Assembly (NCBI RefSeq): GCF_029893805.1
Contig: NZ_JARXYP010000002.1
Span: forward strand, 8,742,001-8,806,000
Length of the DNA stretch: 64,000 nucleotides
From: Streptomyces sp. SAI-135
GTDB lineage: Bacteria; Actinomycetota; Actinomycetes; Streptomycetales; Streptomycetaceae
Reading direction: 5' to 3'
Position 1 is the first letter of the stretch. Each line of letters begins with the position of its first letter. Positions 40,290 to 48,278 of this stretch are shown one piece after another. The notes beneath the pieces were generated by a model. That model was not told the origin of the DNA. It saw only the letters and a program-made list of their open reading frames with translations, and made no database searches. The translations under genes and the position numbers were made by a program.

Positions 40290-41545
40290 CCACCGCACTC
40301 TCCGCAACCGCCACCCTGCACGAGCAGGCGGCACAGCTCGACACCGACGACCCCCTGGCCGACCTCCGGTCCCGCTTCCTGCTCCCGCCGGACGTCGTGT
40401 ACCTCGACGGCAACTCCCTGGGCCCGCTGCCCGCCGCCGTGCCGGCGGCCCTGGACGACGTCGTACGGCGCCAGTGGGCGACCGGACTCATCGGCTCCTG
40501 GAACGCGGCCGGCTGGTGGGAGGCGCCGCTGCGCGTCGGCGACGCCGTGGGAAGGCTCATCGGGGCCGAGCCTGGGCAGACGATCGCGGGCGACTCCACC
40601 AGCGTGCAGCTGTTCACCGCCCTCGACGCCGCCGCCGCGCTCCGCCCGGACCGCCCCCTGCTGGTCACCGACCCCGGGCACTTCCCGACCGACCGCTACC
40701 TCGCCGACGCGGTCGCCCGCCGCCGGGACCTGGAGGTACGGCATGTGCGCCCGCGGGACCTTCCGGACTTCCTCGCAGCCGAGGGCGAACGGGTCGCCGC
40801 CGTCAGCTACTCGCCCGTCGACTACCGCACCGGCGAGCTGTACGACATGCGGACGCTGACCCGGGCCGCGCACGACGCCGGGGCCCTGGCACTGTGGGAT
40901 CTGTGCCACGCCGCCGGCGCCCTGCCCCTGGACGTCGACGGCCTGGGCGTGGACCTGGCGGTCGGCTGCGGCTACAAGTTCCTCTCCGGAGGCCCCGGCG
41001 CTCCCGCCTTCCTCTACGTCGCCCGACGCCACCACCCCGCGCTGGAAACCCCGTTGCCGGGCTGGACCGGCCACGCCGACCCCTTCGCCCTCGCCGACTC
41101 CTACACCCCTGCCCCCGGCATCGCCCGCGCCCGCATCGGCACCCCGCCGATCCTGTCCCTGCTCGCCCTGGAAGCGGCCCTCACCGCCTTCGACGGCGTC
41201 GACCTGGCCCTACTCCGCACCAAGAGCCTGTCGTTGACGGGATTCTTCCTGCACTGCGCCGAAGAACTCCTCACCCCCCTGGGCTTCACCCCGGTCACCC
41301 CCGCCGACCCCACCCGCCGCGGCAGCCAGGTCACCCTCCGCCACCCCCACGCCCGCGGCCTGGCCGTCGCCCTCGCGGAGAGCGGGGTCATCGCGGACAT
41401 GCGCGCACCCGACCTGCTCCGCCTCGGCGTCAACGCCCTCTACACCAGCCACCGGGACATGCTCACCGCCGCATCACGCCTGCGCGACCTCACCGAGAGG
41501 GCCGCCTACAATCCCGCACCACCCACCACAGGTCCCGTGCCCTGA
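40286..41545 (+). CDS. antP: AntP, kynureninase
   Basis: A 419-residue PLP-dependent hydrolase that cleaves kynurenine to anthranilate and alanine. The PLP lysine is Lys231 in GCGYKFLSGGPG. Other landmarks are VYLDGNSLGPLP, GDSTSVQLFTAL, LWDLCHAAGALPLDVD and the C-terminal RLGVNALYTSHRDM. Many antimycin clusters lack this gene; its presence with antQ marks the long (17-gene) form. ATG 40286 overlaps the antO stop. It is the last gene of the antH operon. Confidence 0.95.
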   Translation: MTTALSATATLHEQAAQLDTDDPLADLRSRFLLPPDVVYLDGNSLGPLPAAVPAALDDVVRRQWATGLIGSWNAAGWWEAPLRVGDAVGRLIGAEPGQTIAGDSTSVQLFTALDAAAALRPDRPLLVTDPGHFPTDRYLADAVARRRDLEVRHVRPRDLPDFLAAEGERVAAVSYSPVDYRTGELYDMRTLTRAAHDAGALALWDLCHAAGALPLDVDGLGVDLAVGCGYKFLSGGPGAPAFLYVARRHHPALETPLPGWTGHADPFALADSYTPAPGIARARIGTPPILSLLALEAALTAFDGVDLALLRTKSLSLTGFFLHCAEELLTPLGFTPVTPADPTRRGSQVTLRHPHARGLAVALAESGVIADMRAPDLLRLGVNALYTSHRDMLTAASRLRDLTERAAYNPAPPTTGPVP

Positions 41546-41566
41546 CCTGACCGTTGGGGGAGGAGA

Positions 41567-41760
41567 TGCGTGTGCCCACGCCCTCAACGCCTACTACGAG
41601 CGGCCCGCGACGCTGGCCCTCGCCGGAGACGTGGCCGGTCGGCTGATCGGTCATCAGCGAGCCGGAGCCCGATCCGGCCGCCCTCAAGCTGTTCCCGGAA
41701 GCCATGGCGGCCAAGCCCCGCTTCCTGTGCTTCCTGTTCTTCGTCCTGCAAGCCGACTAG
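41567..41760 (+). pseudogene. possible frameshifted gene remnant after antP
   Basis: In the 336-bp gap after antP a coding-looking frame reads ALNAYYERPATLALAGDVAG, then loses its pattern. A second frame continues with DPAALKLFPEAMAAKPRFLC and ends at TAG 41760. Each alone lacks a start or is interrupted by a stop near 41649. GGGGGAGGAG precedes ATG 41565 in the third frame (26 codons only). I recognise no family. The remaining part of the gap to 41881 shows nothing else. Confidence 0.3.
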
Positions 41761-41881
41761 CACCCCCCGCAACCCGGTTACTCGCCTCGGCCCGGTCGGG
41801 ATGCGGGTCGGCGCGGTGCGCGTGAGGCTGGGGCCGTGGCTTACGGCTGCGTGGTCGTCACGCGCATGAGGCGGGCCGGAG

Positions 41882-42835
41882 GTGGTGACGTTGAACGCGC
41901 GCAAGGGCTCGCGAAGCGGTGGTGACCGCGATGTGGAAGCCGTCCTGGACGAGCTCTACACCACACCGCCTTTCGCGTTCGTCCCCCGGCGGGAGACGCT
42001 GGCGGTCGAGGCGAGGACGGCCGGCCGCGTGGAGGACGCGCGCCGGATCCATGCCGCGCGGCGCCCCACCCTCGCGGCGTGGGCGGCCAACCTTCTGCTG
42101 CGCTCCCAGCCGGAGGAAAGCCGGCAGTTCCTGGAACTGGGCCGCGCACTGCGCGAGGCCTACAGCACCCTGGACGCCGCCGGTCTCAAGGAGCTGTCCG
42201 CCCAGCGTCGCCGTGTCGTCGCCGCACTGTCCCAGCAGGCCGCCCAGCTCGCCCGCGACGCCGGGAACCGGCTCTCGGAACCGGTCCAGCAGGACCTCGA
42301 AGCGACCCTGCGCGCCGTGCTCGCCGATCCGGACGCAGCCGACCAGTGGGCGGGCGGTCGTCTGGTCAATGCCCTGACCCCGCCGTCGGAGTTCCAGCCA
42401 GGCACCACCGCACCAGCGGCCGAGAAGCTGGGTGCCCGCGGCCACCGGTCGGCGCCTCGTCCTGCGGCACGGACAGCACGCGCGCCCAAGAAAGACGAAC
42501 TCGCCGAGAGACGCCGCGCCCGGCAGGAGCAGCTGGACCGGGCGAGGGAGACGGCCGAGGCGGCCGAGCAGCACCTGCGGGAGGAACGCGCACGGCAAGC
42601 CGACCTCGACGCCGCGCTCCAGCAGGCGCGCGAACACACCGAGCGGGCCCGCCGGCAGCTCGCCGCCCTCGAGGAGCAGATGGAGCAGGCACGGGAGGAG
42701 TGCCGGCAAGCCGAAAGGGCTCAGAAGGAAGCCGAACAACTCAGCCGCTCCGCCGCCGACGCCCTCACCCAGGCCGAGCGGAAGGCACGCGAGAGTGCGC
42801 AGCGCGTGCGCCGCCTGACCAGCGGTACCGCCTAG
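41882..42835 (+). CDS. hypothetical protein with long C-terminal coiled coil
   Basis: A 317-residue protein. Residues 1-165 form an Ala/Leu-rich helical region with PPFAFVPRRETLAVEARTAG and AARRPTLAAWAANLLL. A Pro/Ala linker follows, and then about 120 residues of charged heptad-like helix (EQLDRARETAEAAEQHLREE, LAALEEQMEQAREECRQAER), a clear coiled coil. It resembles a common, uncharacterised Streptomyces protein. Starts at GTG 41882, GTG 41885 or TTG 41891 are all possible; GGAGG at 41878-41882 would favour the last by spacing. The region is outside the antimycin operon. Confidence 0.75.
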   Translation: MVTLNARKGSRSGGDRDVEAVLDELYTTPPFAFVPRRETLAVEARTAGRVEDARRIHAARRPTLAAWAANLLLRSQPEESRQFLELGRALREAYSTLDAAGLKELSAQRRRVVAALSQQAAQLARDAGNRLSEPVQQDLEATLRAVLADPDAADQWAGGRLVNALTPPSEFQPGTTAPAAEKLGARGHRSAPRPAARTARAPKKDELAERRRARQEQLDRARETAEAAEQHLREERARQADLDAALQQAREHTERARRQLAALEEQMEQAREECRQAERAQKEAEQLSRSAADALTQAERKARESAQRVRRLTSGTA

Positions 42836-42873
42836 ACGGGGAGGGGCCGTCCGAGCTCACCGTCGACACTTCT

Positions 42874-42966
42874 GGTCATGCCCGTACTCCATGACCGCCT
42901 GGAGAAGTGCCGCGGGCGGGAATGATGCGCCGAGGGGCTGTGTTGACACCACTGCATGACATGACC
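42874..42966. promoter_or_regulatory. repeated CATGACC elements and TTGACA box upstream of rpmG
   Basis: GGTCATG (42874-42880) and CATGACC (42890-42896) make an exact dyad with a 9-nt spacer. CATGAC (42955-42960) and CATGACC (42960-42966) recur downstream, after a TTGACA hexamer at 42943-42948. These probably hold the promoter and operator of the ribosomal-protein gene group. They do not match the usual Zur box. Confidence 0.5.
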
Positions 42967-43003
42967 GAGTCAAAGCACTCGGTGGTGGTGGAAGGAGTAC
43001 CTC

Positions 43004-43168
43004 ATGGCACGCAGCACCACGCGCCCCGTCGTCAAGCTCAGGTCGACGGCCGGCACCGGCTACACCTACGTGACGCGCAAGAACCGTCTGTCCGACCCCG
43101 ACCGGCTGGTCGTGCGCAAGTACGACCCGGTGGCCGGCCAGCACGTTCTGTTCCGCGAGGAACGATGA
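43004..43168 (+). CDS. rpmG: ribosomal protein L33, zinc-free paralogue
   Basis: The 54-residue protein TRPVVKLRSTAGTGYTYVTR... DRLVVRKYDPVAGQHVLFRE is a bL33. It has no cysteine, so it belongs to the C-minus form that replaces the zinc-binding version when zinc is scarce; in Streptomyces such paralogues are usually Zur-controlled. AAGGAG precedes ATG 43004. It heads a three-gene run with rpmE2 and rpmJ, all cysteine-poor. Confidence 0.95.
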   Translation: MARSTTRPVVKLRSTAGTGYTYVTRKNRLSDPDRLVVRKYDPVAGQHVLFREER

Positions 43169-43215
43169 CACCCGCCTCGGTCGTCGATCGAGGTCCCGCG
43201 AAGGAGGCACCACCC

Positions 43216-43476
43216 ATGAGGTCCGGCATTCACCCCGTCTCCCGCCCCGTCGTCTTCCGCGACCGTGTGGCGGGCTTCCATCTGCTCACCCGCTCCACCC
43301 TCGATGCCCAGGCCACGGTGGAGTGGGAGGACGGCAGGACGTACCCGGTCGTCGACGTGGACATCTCGTCCGCGAGTCACCCGTTCTACACCGGCACCTC
43401 GCGGGTCGTGGACACCGCGGGCCGGGTGGAGCGCTTCGAGCGGCGTTACGGCCGTACCGCTCCGGCCCGTCCCTGA
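43216..43476 (+). CDS. rpmE2: ribosomal protein L31 type B
   Basis: An 86-residue bL31 of type B: IHPVSRPVVFRDRVAGFHLL, VEWEDGRTYPVVDVDISSAS, HPFYTGTSRVVDTAGRVE and RRYGR. Type B lacks the CxxC zinc ribbon of the ordinary L31. AAGGAGG lies 8 nt before ATG 43216, 47 bp after rpmG. An in-frame start further upstream is rejected because family homology begins here. Confidence 0.95.
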   Translation: MRSGIHPVSRPVVFRDRVAGFHLLTRSTLDAQATVEWEDGRTYPVVDVDISSASHPFYTGTSRVVDTAGRVERFERRYGRTAPARP

Positions 43477-43522
43477 CGGCCCGAGCCGTCCGACCCCTGC
43501 AAGACCCGGCAAGGAGGCCGTG

Positions 43523-43645
43523 ATGAAGGTACGCAAGTCCCTGCGCTCGCTGAAGGCCAAGCCCGGCGCTCAGGTGGTGCGCCGGCGTGGCGTCACCTTT
43601 GTGATCAACAAGAAGGACCCCCGGTTCAAGGCCCGCCAGGGCTGA
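43523..43645 (+). CDS. rpmJ: ribosomal protein L36, zinc-free paralogue
   Basis: A 40-residue bL36 (MKVRKSLRSLKAKPGAQVVR ... INKKDPRFKARQG). The C-C-C-H zinc site of ordinary L36 is missing, matching the other two genes of this group. AAGGAGG lies 6 nt before ATG 43523. The group ends at a strong hairpin. Confidence 0.95.
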   Translation: MKVRKSLRSLKAKPGAQVVRRRGVTFVINKKDPRFKARQG

Positions 43646-43665
43646 CGCCCACCTCGCAGCACCTC

Positions 43666-43701
43666 ACCGGCCCGGCACCGCACTCGCGGTGCCGGGCCGG
43701 T
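43666..43701. terminator. perfect 16-bp hairpin after rpmJ
   Basis: ACCGGCCCGGCACCGC (43666-43681) and GCGGTGCCGGGCCGGT (43686-43701) pair around ACTC, between the convergent stops of rpmJ and the WYL regulator. Confidence 0.85.
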
Positions 43702-43744
43702 GCCGTAAAGCACGCCGTGTGTCCGGTGCGTTTGCGATGGACGC

Positions 43745-44716
43745 TCAGGACTCGTCCGCGACCGCGGCCGAGAAACGTGTCGCGAGCGCTGCCACCGCCG
43801 CGCGCAGCTCCGGCCCGCCCTCGACACGGAAAGCCAGCGGCAACTGCGCCAGCCACTCCTGCGCGTACATCGTCGGATTCCTCGTGCTGCCGATCAGCAC
43901 GCATCCCTCTCCCCACGGTTCGAGCCGTCCCATGGGCGGGCGGATCGACGGCAGCACTTCGGCCATCGGGGCGTCGAACACGACCCGCGTGGGAAATGCC
44001 CACCCCTGGCCCAGGTTCTCCTCCAGCGCCGCCACCGGATCGAGGCCGTCGGGCACCTCGAAGCCGCGGGTGGTCTCCCGGACCGTGCGGATGCGGTCGA
44101 TCCGGTAGGTGCGGATCGCATCCGAGCGGTGCGAGTGGCAGAGCAGGTACCAGCGGCCGTAGCGGACGACGACCGCCCATGGGTCCACCTCTGCCTCCCA
44201 CTCGTTGCCGGACTCGCTGCGGTAGGTGAGCAGCACGCGGTGTCGCACCGAGCTCGCGGCGACGAGGGTGCTCGTGAGGGCGGGATCCGGACGCGAGGCG
44301 TGCCGGTCGGGCGCCGCCGACGCGTGCTCGCGCAGGGCCGCCGCCTGTCGGCCGACGTTCTCGGGCAAGGCGCGGATGACCTTGCCCAAAGCGGTGGCGA
44401 CGAGGTCGTCGGCATCGAGATCGGCGGCCGCCGGCTGACCGTCGAGCACAGCCATGACCAGGCCCAGCGCCTCGGGCTGCGTGAACAGGACCGGCGGGAG
44501 CCGGGCCCCGCGTCCCAGTCGGTATCCGCCGTGCGGGCCCCGGGCCGAGTGCACGGGGATGCCCGCCTCGCGCAGGATCCCGACGTAGCGGCGTGCGGCC
44601 CGCTCGGTGACGCCCAGGGAGACGGCCAGTTCGTCGGCTGTCACTCCCGCGGTACGGGACTGGAGGATCTCAAGGGTGCGCAGGGCCCGCGCGGTGGGGC
44701 TGAGCTCGGTCGGCAC
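43745..44716 (-). CDS. WYL-domain transcriptional regulator (DeoR-like HTH)
   Basis: A 323-residue regulator. The N-terminal winged HTH at about 8-65 carries RTLEILQSRTAGVTADELAV and RAARRYVGILREAGIPV. A WYL ligand-binding domain at about 150-225 follows (VDPWAVVVRYGRWYLLCHSH, RTYRIDRI), then a WCX C-terminal extension. Start GTG 44716 has only a weak ribosome site. It is divergent from an alpha/beta hydrolase gene 106 bp away and probably represses or activates that gene; the ligand is unknown. Confidence 0.9.
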   Translation of the reverse strand: MPTELSPTARALRTLEILQSRTAGVTADELAVSLGVTERAARRYVGILREAGIPVHSARGPHGGYRLGRGARLPPVLFTQPEALGLVMAVLDGQPAAADLDADDLVATALGKVIRALPENVGRQAAALREHASAAPDRHASRPDPALTSTLVAASSVRHRVLLTYRSESGNEWEAEVDPWAVVVRYGRWYLLCHSHRSDAIRTYRIDRIRTVRETTRGFEVPDGLDPVAALEENLGQGWAFPTRVVFDAPMAEVLPSIRPPMGRLEPWGEGCVLIGSTRNPTMYAQEWLAQLPLAFRVEGGPELRAAVAALATRFSAAVADES

Positions 44717-44745
44717 CCGAGAAGATTAGGGGGCCCCGCGACATA

Positions 44746-44766
44746 CCGGAAGTGGATTGTCCGGAA
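44746..44766. promoter_or_regulatory. CCGGAA direct repeats between WYL regulator and hydrolase
   Basis: CCGGAA occurs at 44746-44751 and 44761-44766 (15-bp period) in the 106-bp divergent gap. Candidate operator of the adjacent WYL protein. Confidence 0.4.
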
Positions 44767-44822
44767 CCAGTCGTAGCGTGAGGGCACCGACCTCACGGGC
44801 CTCACGGGAAGAGAACTGATCC

Positions 44823-45509
44823 ATGGACATCCTGCTCATCGCCGGGCTGTGGCTCGACGGATCCGCCTGGGACGACGTCGTGCCCGCGCTCAGGGACCTC
44901 GGCCACCGTCCGGTGGCCCTCACCCTGCCCGGTCAGGGCGACGGGGCGGGATCGGCCACGCTGGAGGACCAGGTGGCGGCGGTGCTCGCCGCCGTGGACG
45001 CGGCGCCGGACAGGCCCATGGTGGTCGGGCACTCGGCCGCCTGCACCCTGGCCTGGCTTGCCGCCGACGCGCGGCCGGAGAGGGTGGCCAAGGTGGCCCT
45101 CATCGGGGGTTTCCCGTCCGCCGACGGGCAGCCGTACGCGGACTTCTTCGAGACGAAGGACGGCGTGATGCCGTTTCCCGGCTGGGCCCCCTTCGAGGGA
45201 CCCGACTCCGCCGACCTCGACGAGGAGGCGCGCGACCGCTTCGCCTCGGCCGCGATCCCGGTGCCCGAGCAGGTGGCCAAGGGCCGGGTGCGGCTGACGG
45301 ACGAGCGCAGGTTCGACGTCCCGACGCTGCTGGTGTGCCCCGAGTTCACCCCCGTCCAGGCCCGGGACTGGATCGACGCCGGTGACGTGCCCGAGCTCAC
45401 CCGCACCCGGCACCTGGACCTCGTCGACATCGACTCGGGCCACTGGCCGATGATCACCAGGCCGGTCGAACTCGCCCGGCTGCTGGCCGAGGCGGCCGCC
45501 GGCGCGTGA
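44823..45509 (+). CDS. alpha/beta hydrolase
   Basis: A 228-residue soluble hydrolase. The nucleophile elbow is GHSAAC near residue 74, with an N-terminal LIAGLWLDGSAWDDV of the type seen in small esterase-like proteins and a C-terminal histidine in IDSGHWPMI. No signal peptide is present. It is divergent from a WYL regulator that likely controls it. The substrate cannot be inferred. Confidence 0.85.
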   Translation: MDILLIAGLWLDGSAWDDVVPALRDLGHRPVALTLPGQGDGAGSATLEDQVAAVLAAVDAAPDRPMVVGHSAACTLAWLAADARPERVAKVALIGGFPSADGQPYADFFETKDGVMPFPGWAPFEGPDSADLDEEARDRFASAAIPVPEQVAKGRVRLTDERRFDVPTLLVCPEFTPVQARDWIDAGDVPELTRTRHLDLVDIDSGHWPMITRPVELARLLAEAAAGA

Positions 45510-45554
45510 GCCCCGGCCGTAGGACCACGGGGTCCAAGGTGTGGTGCCGCCGTG

Positions 45555-45605
45555 CGCCGGGCGGCCCGCCGGCTGCTTGTCGCGCAGTCGGCGGGCCGCC
45601 CGGCG
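45555..45605. terminator. perfect 17-bp hairpin between convergent hydrolase and GH12 genes
   Basis: CGCCGGGCGGCCCGCCG (45555-45571) pairs exactly with CGGCGGGCCGCCCGGCG (45589-45605), with an inner GCTG/CAG extension. It is 45 bp past the hydrolase stop and just before the GH12 stop. Confidence 0.8.
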
Positions 45606-45613
45606 TGCGCGGA

Positions 45614-46738
45614 TCATGCGGTGGTGCAGGCGGTGCCGTTCAGGCTGAAGGCGGAGGGCTTGGTGAAGGTGCCGCTGGCGGTGCCCTGGAGCCCGAAGGT
45701 GGCGTGGCCGCCGGCCGCCAGCTCACCGTTGTGGCTCACGTTGCTCGCGGTGACCGCTCCTGAGGAGCCGGAGAGGTTCGCGTTCCAGGAGCCGGTGATC
45801 TGCTGCCCGGAGGGGAGGGTGAACGCGAGCTTCCAGCCGCTGACGGGGGTGGTGCCGGTGTTGGTGATGGTGACGTCGGCGGTGAAGCCGCCCTGCCAGG
45901 AGTTCGTCGTGTACGCCACCTTGCAGGCCGTGGAGCCGGGGGTGCCCGGGCCGCCGGAGCCCTTGTTGACGGTGGAGGAGAACGAGGTGACGGCGAGGCC
46001 CGCGCCGTTCTGCCAGGGCTCGAAGCCTGCCTGAATACTCGTCAGGTACCAGCTGTTCTGGGCGAGTCCGCGGGAGACGGCCTGCCGGACGAAGTCCATG
46101 ACGTCGAAGTTCCAGGCCGACATCGCCGAGGGCGCGACGAACGACAGCACGTCGTTCGTGCCGTTGTTGCCGGACCACACCTGCCAACTGCGGCCGCCCA
46201 CGGTGGCGTTGCCGACGGGGGAGCCGACCGGCTGGACGGATCCGACCCTGTTGAACCAGATCATGATCTCGGTCCGGTTCACGCCGTCGGTACGGGGCGT
46301 GGGATCGAGCCAGATGTCGTACGCGGCGTCGTACACCGCGTTGTTGACGTAGCTGAACGAGATGCTCGAAGGCGCGGTGGAGATGGTGCTGAGCTGCGCG
46401 GGGAGGTTCGTGCCGGGCGAACAGTTGGTGTAGTGGCAGCCGTTGAAGAGGGAGGGGTACGACTTCGGGGCGCCGTTGGTGGGGACGGACCCGTCGGCCT
46501 GGATGATCCTGAATCCTGTGTCGGTCGCGGTGATGCACTGTGTGGCGCTGGTGCCCCAGCGGTTGTTCTGGACCACGTAGCGACCCTGGATGGTCGTGGA
46601 GCCGAAGGCCTCGCAGATCGTGGTGTCGGCCTGTGCGGCAGGGCCGCCGGTCAACAGCGCGACGAGACAGGCCAGCGAGGTGAGCAGCGCGCCGAGCAGT
46701 CCACGTGCCCTGTGGGCATGGGGCGGTGAAGGACGCAT
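45614..46738 (-). CDS. secreted GH12 endoglucanase with CBM2 (CelB-like)
   Basis: A 374-residue secreted cellulase. Residues 1-37 are a signal peptide ending near QADTT. The GH12 jelly-roll catalytic domain runs to about 262, with nucleophile Glu157 (RTEIMIWF) and acid/base Glu240 (QAGFEPWQNG). A Gly/Pro linker leads to a C-terminal family 2 cellulose-binding module (about 275-374; CKVAYTTNSWQGGFTADVTI, GWKLAFTLPSGQ). It closely resembles S. lividans CelB. ATG 46738 has GAGG 6 nt upstream; an in-frame start at 46780 would fall on the terminator of the previous gene and is rejected. Confidence 0.94.
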   Translation of the reverse strand: MRPSPPHAHRARGLLGALLTSLACLVALLTGGPAAQADTTICEAFGSTTIQGRYVVQNNRWGTSATQCITATDTGFRIIQADGSVPTNGAPKSYPSLFNGCHYTNCSPGTNLPAQLSTISTAPSSISFSYVNNAVYDAAYDIWLDPTPRTDGVNRTEIMIWFNRVGSVQPVGSPVGNATVGGRSWQVWSGNNGTNDVLSFVAPSAMSAWNFDVMDFVRQAVSRGLAQNSWYLTSIQAGFEPWQNGAGLAVTSFSSTVNKGSGGPGTPGSTACKVAYTTNSWQGGFTADVTITNTGTTPVSGWKLAFTLPSGQQITGSWNANLSGSSGAVTASNVSHNGELAAGGHATFGLQGTASGTFTKPSAFSLNGTACTTA

Positions 46739-46780
46739 GCGGATCCTCTTCGGGGTGGGGGAGAGGGGACGGGATGACAA

Positions 46781-46806
46781 CAGGCCCCGGCGCGAGCCGG
46801 GGCCTG
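46781..46806 (-). terminator. 11-bp hairpin with GCGA loop after the GH62 gene
   Basis: CAGGCCCCGGC (46781-46791) and GCCGGGGCCTG (46796-46806) pair around GCGA, 5 bp past the GH62 stop. Only about 42 bp then separate it from the GH12 start. Confidence 0.75.
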
Positions 46807-46811
46807 TGCGG

Positions 46812-48278
46812 TCAGCGCTGCAGCGTCAGCAGACCCGGGCGGTAGGGCAGGAGCCCGTAGTCGCCGCCTGAGCTGGGGCTGCGTCCCTGGTAGAGCAGCT
46901 GCAGGTTGCAGGGGTCGACGGTCATGGACTGGTCGGGACCGGTGCGGATCAGTTCGCCGTGGCTGATGTCGTTGGTCCAGGTGGCACCACTGTTGGCCTT
47001 GCCGGCGAAGGGATTGCTCTCGGTCGCGGCCTGGGGCGTCCAGGAGCCGCTGAGGCTGGTGGCCGTGAACGAGCGGAAGTAACGGCCCTGCGAACCGATC
47101 GCCTCGACGATCATGAGGTAGCGGTTCTGGCCCTGCAGCTTGTAGACCTGCGGAGCTTCGAACAGGTTGTTCGTCGTGTCGCTCATGACCACTGTGGAGG
47201 TGCTGCCGAAGCTGCCCGGGAAGTTCCCGATCGGCATGCTGGCGCGGTAGATCTTGCCGTTGTCACCGGCGAAGAACAGGTACATGTTCGTCCCGTCGCC
47301 GATGAGGGTCTGGTCGATGGGGCCTGTGCCCGACCCTGAGATGCTCCCGGAGAAGAGCACCTGCGGGGACGACCAGCCGTTCGGGTTGGTGGGGTCGCTC
47401 GACGTCCGGTAGGAGAAGGCGGTCCCGCCCCACTGGTAGGCGAGCACCCAGATGTTCTTCGGCGCGAAGTAGAAGAGCGTGGGCGCGACGGTGGAAGAGG
47501 ACATGGTGTTCTGGGACGCCGAGGCCATGTCCGACCAGTTGGTGAACGGGCTGAAGTTCATCGAACCCCAACTCGTCCCCGTGTCGTGGGTCGTCGCGTA
47601 CACGAGCTGCTTGCCGTTGTACGGGACGACGGTGAAGTCCTTGAGTGAGACCCACCCGGACTTGGGCTGCGCCAGAGCGCCCGTGGACGACCAACGGTAG
47701 GTCGACGGCAGATCGCACGCGCCGGGGGTGTCGGCGCCGACCTTGACGAGCTGCCACTGCTGGTTGGTGCCGCCCCAGTCGTCGTACTGGACGATGTTCG
47801 CGTTGTCGGCCGTGGAGGCGCCTTGTACCTCGAGGGCCTTGTTGCTGTGCCGCGAGATGAGCCGCACGTAGCCGTCCGAGCTGTCGGCCAGCCGCCACTG
47901 CTGGTTGGTGGCGTTCAGGTCGGACCACTGCACGATGGAGCCGCCGTTCGCGGTGGACCAGTTGTACAGGTCCAGCACCTTGGCCGAGTGGCGGGACTTG
48001 ATGCGGTAGTAGCCGTCCCCGGAAGCGACGAACTGCCACTGCTGCTGGGCCTGGTCGTTTCTGGTCCACTGGGTGATGCGGGCGCCGTCGTTGGTGGCCA
48101 GGTTGTAGACGTCCAGGGCTTTACCGCTGTTGCGGTTGACCAGCACGTACGAGGCGTTGGGGTCGACGGTCGCCGCGCTGGCGGGCTGGGCGCCGAGGAA
48201 GCCGGCCACCAGCAGCAGCGGCGCAAGGACGGCGAGCAGGCGTCTGAGCGGGACCGTGGAAGGACGGCGTAACCACAT
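46812..48278 (-). CDS. secreted GH62 alpha-L-arabinofuranosidase with N-terminal ricin-type module
   Basis: A 488-residue arabinoxylan-debranching enzyme. A signal peptide (to about residue 35, AQPASAA) is followed by a ricin/CBM13-type lectin module with three NxGKALDV / QWQ repeats (about 37-165). The GH62 five-bladed propeller covers about 175-488, with catalytic acids in LKDFTVVPY, GPIDQTLIG and NNLFEAPQVY. ATG 48278 has AGGAGG 8 nt upstream, so the longer frame is rejected. It is divergent from the GH10 xylanase and shares an operator array with it, consistent with joint induction on arabinoxylan. Confidence 0.94.
   Translation of the reverse strand: MWLRRPSTVPLRRLLAVLAPLLLVAGFLGAQPASAATVDPNASYVLVNRNSGKALDVYNLATNDGARITQWTRNDQAQQQWQFVASGDGYYRIKSRHSAKVLDLYNWSTANGGSIVQWSDLNATNQQWRLADSSDGYVRLISRHSNKALEVQGASTADNANIVQYDDWGGTNQQWQLVKVGADTPGACDLPSTYRWSSTGALAQPKSGWVSLKDFTVVPYNGKQLVYATTHDTGTSWGSMNFSPFTNWSDMASASQNTMSSSTVAPTLFYFAPKNIWVLAYQWGGTAFSYRTSSDPTNPNGWSSPQVLFSGSISGSGTGPIDQTLIGDGTNMYLFFAGDNGKIYRASMPIGNFPGSFGSTSTVVMSDTTNNLFEAPQVYKLQGQNRYLMIVEAIGSQGRYFRSFTATSLSGSWTPQAATESNPFAGKANSGATWTNDISHGELIRTGPDQSMTVDPCNLQLLYQGRSPSSGGDYGLLPYRPGLLTLQR

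Noticed and set aside
42840..43003. Zur box upstream of rpmG
   Set aside because: No TGAAAATNATTTTCA-like sequence could be found; only the CATGACC elements are visible.
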